DNA of 64,000 nucleotides from Centrapalus pauciflorus (Eukaryota; Streptophyta; Magnoliopsida; Asterales; Asteraceae): assembly GCA_020465985.1 (NCBI GenBank), contig JAANYP010000294.1, forward strand, positions 1 to 64,000. Reading direction: 5' to 3'. The position numbers and the translations under genes were made by a program. Shown here piece by piece: positions 54,398 through 64,000 of this stretch; position 1 is the first letter of the stretch; the number at the start of each line of letters is the position of its first letter. The notes beneath the pieces were generated by a model. That model did not search any database and was not told the origin of the DNA. It saw only the letters and a program-made list of their open reading frames with translations.

Positions 54398-55925
54398 CGT
54401 CCTCGAAGTTACTCGGATCCGAACAGTTTCGGATACTTCTTCAACATCTCCGCCTTTGTCTCCCAAGTATGATTGGATCCTTTGTGATGCTTCCAACGTA
54501 CCAGCACCATTTCGATCTCCTTGCTCCTTAGCTTCTTTACTTTCGTATCTAACACACATTCAGGCTCTTCAACATATCGAGCCTTTCATCAATCTGCAGC
54601 TCAGTGTGGTCAGCCCAATCTTCATTTTCTGCAGTGAAAGACTTCCTAAGATTCCCAACATGAAACACCGGGTGTATGCCCGACATCCCTTCAGGCAATT
54701 CTAACCGATAAGACTGATTTCCAACTTTTTCAACGATCCTGAATGGTCCGACAAATCTTGGAGCCAACTTTCCCCTCTTCACAAAACAAGTAACACCCCT
54801 CATCGGTGATACTTTCAGATAAACCCAATCGTCCACCTCAAAGCTGATTGGTTTATGTCTCCTGTCGTAGTAACTTTTCTGACGATCCTGGGCCGCCTTC
54901 ATGTTCTGCCTGATCAACTGTATCTTCTCATTTGTCTCTTGAAGCAAGGCCGGCCCAGCAATTGGTGTTTCACCCGTTTCTCTCCAACAAGTAGGAGTCC
55001 TACATCTCCTTCCATACAGAGCCTCGAACGGTGCCTTCTTTATCGTCGCGTGGTAACTATTATTATATGAAAACTCGATCAGTGGCAAATGATCGTCCCA
55101 ATTACCACCAAGATCCAATATGCACGACCGCATCATATCTTCAAGCGTTAAGATGGTCCGCTCACTCTGACCATCAGTTTGCGGGCGGTAAGCTGTACTC
55201 ATTGCTATCCTCGTACCCAACCCTTCTTGTAAAGCCGACCAAAAATTTGAAGTAAATCGGCTGTCCCGGTCCGATACTATGGACTTAGGCACTCCATGCC
55301 TAGAAACAATCTCGTCCATATAAATTTTAGCCAACTTTTCTAAGGAGTAACTTTCTCTTATCGGTACAAAATGTGCTGACTTAGTTAATCTATCGACTAT
55401 CACCCAAACTGCATCATGTTGGCGCCTAGTCTTCGGCAGTTTTGTAACGAAATCCATAGTAATGTGCTCCCACTTCCATTCCGGAATGGGAAGCGGTTGC
55501 AGACTACCATAAGGTTGTTGATGTTCGGCCTTTATCAACCGACAAGTTCGGCATCTCTCCACGTACTGACCTATGTCTTTCTTTAGTCCGGGCCACCAAA
55601 AGTCTGCTTTTAAATCATTGTACATCTTAGTGCTCCCGGGATGTACAGAATACTTGGATTGATGCGCTTCTTCGATGATCACATTTCGCATCCCACCAAA
55701 CTTCGACACCCAGATCCTCCCATATACACCTTTCAAACCCGACTCACTTGTTTCCATATTCTTTATCTGCACCCTTATATCCTCAGCACCAACATTCTCG
55801 TCTTTCAAGGCTTCATCTTGAGCGGCCTTGACATCATCAATAATTGTGGATGTTAACATAGTAAATGTCAACATGTAGCAGCAATCTTTAGCATATGCTT
55901 TGCGACTCAAAGCATCAGCCACCAC
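54398..55925 (-). pseudogene. Chromovirus integrase with C-terminal chromodomain
   Basis: Follows NVVADALSRK. It has the HHCC zinc region (H...HPGSTKMY...CRTC), the core with TMDFVTKLP, VSDRDSRFTSNFW and GQSERT (the D, D, E residues), and a GPF module (KLAPRFVGPFRI). After DERL near 54560 a single-base loss shifts frame. The shifted frame continues as RYVEEPECVLDTKVKKLR, then VLVRWKHHKGSNHTWE and KKYPKLF, a recognisable chromodomain that in relatives guides insertion into chromatin. Confidence 0.82.
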
Positions 55926-55955
55926 GTTAGCTTTTCCGGGGTGATAAAGGATTTC

Positions 55956-57023
55956 TCAATCATAATCCTTTATAAGTTCCATCGACCTACGCTGTCTCAT
56001 GTTAAGCTCTTTCTGACTAAAAATGTATTTCAAACTCTTATGGTCCGTGTAGAGTTGACACTTAGTCCCATATAAATAATGCCTCCATAATTTCAATGCA
56101 AATGTAACAGCTGTCAACTCAAGATCATGAGTTGAGTAGTTCTTTTCATGCTGCTTAAGTTGTCTCGAAGCATAAGCAATTACTTTCCCGCGCTGCATCA
56201 GTACAGCGCCTAACCCTATCCTTGAAGCATCCGTGTACACCACAAAATCCTCATTGCCCTCCGGTAGAGCAAGTATCGGTGCTTCGCTTAACGTTTTCTT
56301 TAGAACCTTAAAGGCCTCCTGCTGCACAGTTTCCCATATAAACGGTGCATTCTTCTTGGTTAATGCAGTCAAAGGAACTGCAATCTTCGAGAAATCCTTA
56401 ATAAATCTTCTATAATATCCTGCCAACCCCAGGAAACTTCTAACTTCAGTAGCTGAACGAGGCGATTCCCAGTTCTTTATTGCTTCAACCTTAGCCGGGT
56501 CCACCGAAATTCCAGCTCCAGAAATTACATGTCCTAGAAACTGTATCTGTTGTAGCCAAAACTCGCACTATAAGAACTTGGCATACAACTTTTCCTTCCT
56601 TAACAATTCCAACAGTTCTCTCAGATGTTCAGCATGTTCGGCTTCAGACTTAGAGTATACTAAAATATCATCAATGAACACAATCACTGATTTATCCAAC
56701 ATCGGTCTGCAAACTCTATTCATTAAATCCATAAACACTGCCGGGGCGTTGGTTAATCCAAAAGGCATCACCAGAAACTCGTAATGTCCATACCGAGTCC
56801 TGAATGCTGTCTTTGGCACATCTTCCTCTCGAACCTTCAATTGATGATATCCCGATCTCAGATCAATCTTAGAAAATACACTAGCCCCGTGTAACTGATC
56901 AAACAAGTCGTCTATCCTCGGCAGAGGATACTTGTTCTTAATCGTCTACTTATTCAGCTCCCGGTAATCGATGCACATCCTCATGGTGCCATCTTTCTTC
57001 TTAACAAATAACACCGGAGCTCC
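55956..57023 (-). pseudogene. Chromovirus reverse transcriptase-RNase H
   Basis: RT motifs are KIDLRSGYHQLKV, TAFRTRYGHYEFLVMPFGLTNAPAVF and VFIDDILVYSKS (the catalytic F-x-D-D). They are followed by FLGLAGYYRRFI and RNase H with VVYTDASRIGLGAVLMQ and YTDHKSLKYIF. In-frame stops fall near 56950 (after YRELNK), 56568 (after AKFL) and 55955 (after IKDYD), each replacing a conserved residue. Otherwise the domain reads well. Confidence 0.82.
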
Positions 57024-58025
57024 CTACGGCGATGAACTTGGTCGTATAAAACCCTTGTCCAACAACTCCTGGAGTTGTGTCATCATCTCTTTCATCTCAG
57101 TTGGGGCAAGGCGAAAAGGAGAACGAGCTACTGGTGCAGCTCCGGGGATCAGATCAATTCGAAACTCAACTTGTCTCTCAGGCGGCACGCCAGACAAGTC
57201 TTCCGGAAACACGTCCGGAAATTGTGAAACAACAGGCACGTCTGCCAACGTCGTCTTCTCAGCCCTGGCATCAACAGCATATGCCAGATAGGCGTCACAC
57301 CCCTTTGCAACAAGCTTTCGAGCTTTTGCAATGGTCAGTAAACACAGATCCCCACTTCTCCTATCCCCATATATACAGATCTCACGCCCCTCCGGAGTAG
57401 TTATCTTGATCATACAATTCTTACAAACTATGTGAGCTTCATTTTCGATCAACCAGTCCATCCCGGTAATTACATCAAACTCACTAAATTCTATCGGAAT
57501 CAGATCTAAATTGAAGACTACATCTTCAGTTACTAACGTGCAATTACGATATACATGATCTACCTTGACTAAAGTATTGCTAGCAGTTTCAATATCAAGT
57601 ATAGCAGACAACTTAGACAGTGGCATAGCAAGTTGTTGTGCAAAAGCAATAGACACGAAAGAGCGGTTGGCACCCGAATCAAAAAGAACTCGTGTAGGCA
57701 TGGAACTTACAATAAACATACCCGTGACCACCTCTGGGTTTTCCCTAGCTTCCTCTGCAGTGATTTGAAAGGCACGAGCCGGTGCCCTCTGTGACTGACC
57801 CCAGCGGTTAACTGAACCACCACTCGAACCTCCCGACGATCGTGTTGATGATGGGGCAGCAGCTGTTGGAGTATTCTTTCTACAATTCCTGCTATAGTGA
57901 CCCCACACCCCACACTTATAGCAAGCATCACCTTTCCTTGGGCAATCATTCTGAAAATGTCCCAGTTCTCCACAGCAAAAGCAAGCACGTCCGTTAGTGC
58001 ACTTGCAAAATGTTCCAGGTGACAC
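57024..58025 (-). pseudogene. Chromovirus zinc knuckles, protease and start of RT
   Basis: Two CCHC knuckles are followed by a retropepsin with FDSGANRSF active site and VITGMDWL, then the linker LSGVPPERQVEFRIDLIPGAAPVARSPFRLAP that leads into RT. It ends at RPSSSP with a TAG where relatives have Trp (RPSSSPWGAP), most simply a TGG to TAG change. Confidence 0.8.
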
Positions 58026-58960
58026 TTGTTGCAGTATTGTGGCTCGGTGTTGATGGAGTATGCACGAGCACGACCAGATGACCCAGACTGTCGGCGATAA
58101 GACTGTTGAGGTGAGTACTGTGAAGACCGGGAAGATCCCGAGTATCCTCCCTCACGTTGGCGCTTCGGCGGTGACGGCTGTGTTGGGTTGGTGGAAGCAG
58201 CAGCGGACCCAATGGAATAACCCGACATGATCAGAATCTGTTCTACATTTCTGGCAGCCTCAAGTAAGCCAGCAAATGTAGGGTATCGGACGTTGCTCAT
58301 AACCCTTCTTATCTCAATATCCAGACCAGCCTCAAACCTGGTCACCTTCCTTTCTTCAGTATCAACTTGATGAGGCGCAAACAGACTCAGCCTCGTGAAC
58401 TCCACAGCATACTGGGACATAGTCTTAGTCCCCTGATTCAAGGCCATAAACTTTGCCTCCAGTCTTCGACGCTCATCAACTGGGCAGTATTGCTGAGTTA
58501 ATAACTCTGTAAATTCAGCCCAAGTCATCTCAGCCACTTTCTCCAAGGTTAAAGTGTTAACCATGGAATTCCACCACATGATCGCATCATTGGTGAACAT
58601 AGCAGTAGCATACCGAACCATATCCTTCTCAGCACAGTCGCTGATTCGGAATGTCCGTTCGGTTGCCGTTATCCATTCCAGTGCAGCAACGGCATCACCC
58701 AATCCATTAAATTCTACGGCCCCGTTTCCCTTAAAGTCCTTAAAACGACAACCCCTGGGTTTGTTAGATGACCCAGTATTGTCACCTTGTTCCTCATTAT
58801 TGCCCCCTTCCTTTTCCTTGTTCTTTCTCTTGTCTTCTCTCCGCTTAGCTTCGGCCTCATCTCGAGCCCGAAACTGGTCCTGAATCATCTGATTTTGCTC
58901 AGCCATCAAGGCTAGCATCATCTCTCTTGTCTCTTCAGGTGTCATTCCTCCTCCAGACAT
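57707..58960 (-). pseudogene. Chromovirus gag, frameshifted before the zinc knuckles
   Basis: Starts MSGGGMTPEETREMM with a Glu/Lys-rich helix, then the gag core (FNGLGDAVAALEWI, MWWNSMV, TWAEFTELLTQQYCP, LEAKFMALNQGTKTMSQYAVEFTRLS) and a Ser/Tyr/Gln linker. After YCNKCHL the frame is lost near 58026. The true continuation, with knuckles CFCCGELGHFQNDC and CYKCGVWGHYSRNC, lies in the frame beginning at 58025. The rest of this frame down to 57707 is read-through. Confidence 0.8.
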
Positions 58961-59163
58961 GTTCTGAATTTATAAACATATAACTTGTTTAGTAACATGT
59001 CATTAATTTAAAGACACCATTCATTTGTCCCGTATGATAGTCAATCTCTTATAATTACTAGATCATACCCTTATCTTAGTTCAGATCATTAGTTAGCATT
59101 ACTACATATCATCACCTAATGTTTGAGACCAAGTCCTCACGGACACTTGAATCTCAAACTACT

Positions 59164-59175
59164 GCTCTGATACCA
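59164..59175 (-). promoter_or_regulatory. Primer-binding site (tRNA initiator-Met)
   Basis: The minus strand reads TGGTATCAGAGC, five bases inside the LTR boundary. Confidence 0.85.
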
Positions 59176-59180
59176 TCTCG

Positions 59181-61344
59181 TGTGACACCCTTGCCACAAC
59201 AATCACCATTAACAAGACACCCAGGATTAATCACCAATACATCAATTACATAATGATCTGATTACTTAATTAAAGTGCGGAAGCAATTAAAGTACAAAAT
59301 AAAGTATTACAACAGTTTCAAAGTACCGTGTGGTGCTACAAAGGTTACATGTCTATATCTAAAAAAAAACTTCCATTACATTACATTGTCCCAAATTTAT
59401 TACAACATTAATCTCAACAATAAGTTACCAAATAAGCAACTGAGTCTTCAATTCACTTCAATCAACAACCTAGCTAGATGGTCCCGCAGCTGATTTTCCT
59501 TTTCCTGTAAAAATTTCAACAACAATGCTTAGTGAATACATAGATTGCGCATATTATAAATATTTATGAAGCACAAGAGTAACCCCGACGACAAGCGTCG
59601 TATACTCTCTTCGTACACCAAGTACGGACCAGAGCCGCAGCCCCTTCGAGCCCAAAGCTCGGCATTTACACATACCATCTGAGACAAACGAACGATCGGA
59701 GATGACATACTGCCTACCGGACCTGGAGGGATCAGCTCCAGCGTCATATAGCACAGTAACATCAGAGTTAACGATGCGACCCACCGGTCCATCACTAAAT
59801 GCACAACAATCGAACGGACATGCAACAAGTAAGAATGTGCATCTAAATCTACGCAAGTTAGTAGAATTCCAACCAAACAAATGAAACAACAGGTCTCAGC
59901 AGGCAACGCTTAACATAAATCAGATATAATCATGCGAAATCTACTGTACTCACAGTGGGTGCGTTATTAATCTTTAATCAATTTTATTTCTCCTCGGGCT
60001 TTCAACCGGATCCACAAAGTACCCCACTGTGGGTTAAACAACACCACAAGGGACCTGTAAGTCAGTTGTAACAACACATCGTGTCAATAACTGTTTGATT
60101 CCATAAAACCAAATTTTGATAAGTTTTGCAAAAATTTCGACCCTAATTCGGATCCATGTCCGAATTCGGACCCCACCCGAATTCGGACCCCCAATTCGGT
60201 CCCCAATAGATCCTAATTCGGACCTCATAACAACTTCGGACCACATCTAGTTCGTACCACACTTGTCCCAAATTCGGACCATAGCCAGTTCGGTCCCTCA
60301 TCGAATTCGGACCACCATCCGAATTCGGATCAATTCGGTTTCCCCAACACTTAGAAATTATTTCTGTTTTTATAAATCAACACTTCGGACCTTGTTAATT
60401 TCGGATTTCATCCTAAGTTCGAGGCCATCCGAATTCGCACCAGATCCGAGTTCATCTCGGATCCGAATTCGGACCTCTCATGAATTCGAACTTGTGCAGT
60501 TTTGTAAAATTTCAGATTTAATTCCCTCATATTTGGTACGAATTCAATACATGAAATAACTTATACCAACTAAAATATATCTATTCCCAACCATTTTAAT
60601 ACTAACATTAACATGCTTTCATACCAATTTACATCCTTTTTGACCATTTTTTTTATTCATTCATCGAACACACACTAAAAACACACACAAATCTCTAAAA
60701 ATCATACTTCCAGGTCGAATCAGAAGCTGAAACTTGATATCTAGCATCATATATACTAGATTTAAACTAATCCATAATAACACCAAACATGCATTAACAT
60801 TTGAATCTCCAAAAATCAAATTTTCGGTTCATATAATAACCGAACCAAAACCACCAAAATCGAAGTGTTGATGAAATTTTTACCTTAATTCGATGATTGC
60901 AGATGTTTTAGTTCCTCGAATGCAATCTGAATCCAAATTTCCAGCTTCAAATTTCAACTTTTGATGATCTTCTATGGTTTAGAGAGAGAGAGCCGAGAGA
61001 GATGAGATTTTTAGAGAGAGAGTGGAATGGCTATAATGAGAGACTTTTGCGTCTTTTATGTCCATTTCCAATCTTTGACACATCTAGCCCCTCCACTTAT
61101 CGGGTTCCATTAAATACTGATTTTATAAAATAAAGAATTCTATCTTTATTTTATTTTCCTTAACAATTAAATAATTATTTCACTTAATAATTTAAATTTC
61201 TAAATTACTAAATTTCCATATAATGCAACCAACTTTATAATTTATCCAAAATCAGTACCAACTTAACTTACATAATTCAACTTAAATTACAAATTTAAAC
61301 TTAATAAACTTCAAATATAATAATTTAAATCCGAGGATGTTACA
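59181..61344 (-). repeat. 5' LTR of the chromovirus (2164 bp)
   Basis: Near-identical to 52196-54372. It lacks 13 bases near 59522 that the other copy has, and carries the same TTCGG array (60145-60475). Confidence 0.92.
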
Positions 61345-61449
61345 CCAACTTATAGCAACGCTTTACTTATCAAATGCAACACTTATCAAATGTTGTCATT
61401 ATGTAAATGCAACACCATTATCAATCTATTGCAACACTTTTTTATTGCT

Positions 61450-64000
61450 TTAAATTACATAAATGCAATATATTCTAGACAAAAGATACACATTCATTAT
61501 TTCTTAAATTTAATGCAAATAAAAATATTTATTTAATTGTTTCGTGATAGTTAATCTACTTACAATTCAATTTAACAAAAATAATATCATTTCATATCAT
61601 ATCGATCAAAAAGTATTTCAAGTATATAAACGTCTACAACCAAAATAAGGATCATCAAATGTATAAGCGATACAACAAAAAAGTAAATTACAATCTTCGG
61701 AATGCATATTCAATTCCTCTTCTTGTAATTTCTTTCATACGAAACTGACGCTTATCATACACAACTCTCCTTCTGCCGATCACTTTGCATATCTCAAAAG
61801 AGAGTAACTAAATTGCAACGTATGAAAACATATCGTTAGTGTATTTTCTAAGGAAATTGAAATATAGTCACCCAAAGTGTATTTTTAAAGCAAATAACCT
61901 CCTAGCTCCCTATACTAATATATGATACTATCATTGTTATAAACTAGTAGACTACCAAAAGTAGAGGTTCGTAAAGTCTATTGCATGTATGTTTCCCTAA
62001 CATGGGGTGTAACACCAATTCTATATGTAAGTCGCCTATACAACATATAACATCCATATAGGGTCTCATATAGCATACCAGTTTCCTATCATACCAAATC
62101 CCATGCTTCTCAACATGTGCTTGTTAATTGTTACATCTCACTATTTCAAACACGCTATTCCTTAATGATTATGTCATGCAACCAAATGGGTAGCGATTTT
62201 AAGACCAAAAAAGTTGGTATGGGTAACATCAAGCTAATTATATAATTATGTGTTCTCATGGTAGAGGATCCCATGATCGATCCGTAATCATCAAGTACAC
62301 GTGGAAACCAAATCGACATCTGCCATCCAATTTCCTATAAATCTCCCCAGTCCACTCTTTGTCACATCGTCATTGCACACGTTTGCAATTAAAATGACAA
62401 AAAAGTTTATGTTCGATGTTATACAATATTGGAAAAAGAGGTTGTAACATCCTCACCAAGATTCTATAAGTAGATCATTTGGAGAACAAAGTATCACCAA
62501 CTTACTCAACATTACTTGTAATTTTAACATAGAAACGGAGTTGGCATAAGTCGTTGACAGTGTAATTCGTTGCATCTTAGTAATGGAACGAGTATAAATC
62601 CACTAGTAAGGGGAAGCGTAGGAGCTTCATGGCTTACATTGGAACTACTCCATCGACCGATCATAGATATAACACACATCGTTTATCAGGTTCCTCGCAA
62701 CACCCAAGTTGTGTGATTCTTAACCAATGCTTTTTATACTTACAACAAAGCCATGACCCTATTAGTTATGTTAGAATGCAACCAAATGGAGATAATAAGA
62801 ATAGCTGCTATGGTTGTGTAATGATCAAACATCGGGTCAGACCAAACCAAACAAATAAGGATATAAATTTGAACTGAGAACCAAACCGAGTGGTTCCAGT
62901 TCCATTTAAAAAGCAATTTATTATACTGCAGATAAAAGTTTAGAACTAAATTCCCAGTAATTTGTACCAAAAAAGAGAATTTTAGATCTTAGTAGGTATT
63001 CACAGAAGAACGGTTTTTATTGTCCAAGTCTGTTCATTTATAAGAGTCTGAAATATGAGCTCACTCTTAATTTCTTTTCCTAGAATATATTTCAAAGCAC
63101 AATTTGTAAAGGGTATGCATCTAAGGGGGTGTTTCGATGTGTGTTCTCGGTAGTGATAGCAAGATAAATTCACATTTATTTTGATAATCAGTCTTCTTAT
63201 AGTCCAAAATTTCAAAATCTGATCACTTTGACAAAATAATAATCATAACAGAAGATTATTGACACTTGGTTCAAATGCACGTCTAGAGACCTCCTAATAT
63301 ATCTAAAAGTAGGTTACATAATAACAAACTTTCATGTCCAAGTATATATGTTTAAATAATATTATATGCAATTGCTAGATTTAATCCAGACCCAGGGAAA
63401 TAACACAAATTTTGTACTATCCTTAGCATTCAAAAATGGTACCGTTCATTCCATTTCCTAGAACCATTATTTCTTACCATAAAAAACAACTCATAGATCA
63501 CTCGCACACTCAAGAAAACTAGTAAACCCCAATAAAAAGCAAGCAGGCATTGATGATTGATTAAAAAAAACAAACTTTTAACACATTTGCATTGTTTGAA
63601 TAGATTAAACTATTGATTAATATTCTCAGTGATCATTCTATGTGACAAATCAAAATAACGAGATCTGCTTTTGACAATCATGACAGGATCTAAAATATGA
63701 ATCACCAAGACTAACTGATTTGAGTTTATCAGAGTATAAATCAATAATCTTGCTTTGAATCAAAGTTTAATCAAGAAGTTTGCGGAATAACACTTAATTA
63801 TTTTAACAAAAACTTTCAGAATCAATAATAAATAAACACACAGGAATTAATCAAGACTGTTTGTATTGCTGAATTCATCAATTACAATCACCTCTAATCT
63901 GTTTGATTAGACGAAGAACACAGACTGTTCTTAGGGTTTTACAACCTTAGAGGCTTAAGAAAACTTAATCAACAAAGCAATTACAGACTCAAAATATGCA
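61450..64000. other. AT-rich right end, no gene recognised
   Basis: About 2.5 kb, probably the CACTA interior or flank. Frames are short and without recognisable motifs on either strand. No CACTA 3' terminus, LTR pair or RNA gene was found. Confidence 0.45.

Larger units (their letters stand above)
52196..61344 (-). mobile_element. Young chromovirus (Ty3/gypsy, Tekay/Del-like) nested in the CACTA
   Basis: LTRs 52196-54372 and 59181-61344 (2177 and 2164 bp) are flanked by a perfect CCAAC duplication (52191-52195 and 61345-61349). They differ by about fifteen substitutions and one 13 bp indel by eye. The PBS lies at 59164-59175. Pol runs on the minus strand from 58960 to about 54400 and ends in a chromodomain. 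Several stops and two frameshifts break it. Confidence 0.92.
51886..61450. mobile_element. CACTA (En/Spm-type) transposon end, split by a nested chromovirus
   Basis: CACTACAACAAAATG at 51886 is the canonical CACTA terminus. It is followed by dense subterminal repeats GCAACACTTT / AAAGTGTTGC, at least nine copies in 51940-52180. The same words continue after the nested element at 61375-61440. The opposite terminus (TTGTTGTAGTG) is not in the window, so the element runs past the right edge or is truncated. No transposase was recognised. Confidence 0.75.

Noticed and set aside
62629..63215. Short frames near the right end
   Set aside because: No motif, no codon pattern and no splice context that would support a gene.

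Overview
The window is plant nuclear DNA: plant-type introns, plant LTR retrotransposon lineages (Athila-like, chromovirus, Sirevirus-like), a CACTA transposon, a Mutator-like element, MITEs, one plant GT47 glycosyltransferase gene and the remains of a DC1-domain gene. It is most likely from a eudicot with a repeat-rich genome. The Sirevirus that carries an extra long downstream reading frame vaguely recalls composite-family (Asteraceae) genomes, but I cannot name the species. Nearly everything outside the one host gene is transposon-derived.

Layout. 1-2752: minus-strand Ty1/copia remnants and two LTR-like segments. 2753-6770: a decayed plus-strand Sirevirus-like copia (gag to integrase), broken at 6770 against a minus-strand Ty3/gypsy fragment (6770-9412) that keeps gag, an acidic coiled-coil pre-gag frame, a PBS and a 5' LTR. 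9435-18111: an almost complete 8.7 kb Athila-like element on the minus strand with two 1.8 kb LTRs, a tRNA-Asp PBS and gag-protease only (a TR-GAG type non-autonomous element). 18112-19498: a gypsy LTR fragment. 19861-20988: a Mutator-like element with about 240 bp terminal inverted repeats, a 9 bp target duplication and a GC-richer gene-like filling (Pack-MULE candidate), ending 200 bp upstream of the host gene.

21188-32509: a three-exon GT47 (exostosin family) gene resembling ARAD1/ARAD2, predicted to encode 484 residues, or 431 from an internal ATG. Intron 1 (6.8 kb) is swollen by a MITE, a TRIM-like repeat pair, a (GA)n tract and a 4.4 kb copia element with two LTRs that look identical, a perfect 5 bp target duplication and one long open frame whose integrase catalytic core is missing. 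Intron 2 (3.0 kb) holds a Tourist-like MITE.

32510-37034: downstream flank, a second MITE of the intron 1 family, a SINE-like stretch, a frameshifted DC1-domain pseudogene, a MITE in a (TA)n tract and a short assembly gap. 37035-46321: gypsy LTR scraps, then a 5'-truncated Sirevirus whose pol lacks part of the reverse transcriptase, followed by its own TATA box and a very long downstream ORF of unknown function, then the 3' LTR. 46406-47394: an ATGCAT-rich repeat. 47395-51885: a second, decayed copy of the long ORF plus a partial LTR. A CACTA transposon starts at 51886 inside that LTR, and a young 9.1 kb chromovirus (52196-61344, TSD CCAAC) sits inside the CACTA. From about 61450 to the end I recognise no gene.

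The common thread is non-autonomy. The TR-GAG lacks all of pol, the intronic copia lacks integrase catalytic residues but is very recent, and the chromovirus carries stops despite young LTRs. These elements look like clients of enzymes made elsewhere. The most unusual items are the long promoter-bearing ORF behind the Sirevirus pol, the integrase-deleted but recently inserted copia, and the paired hairpin/purine-tract modules of the TR-GAG.
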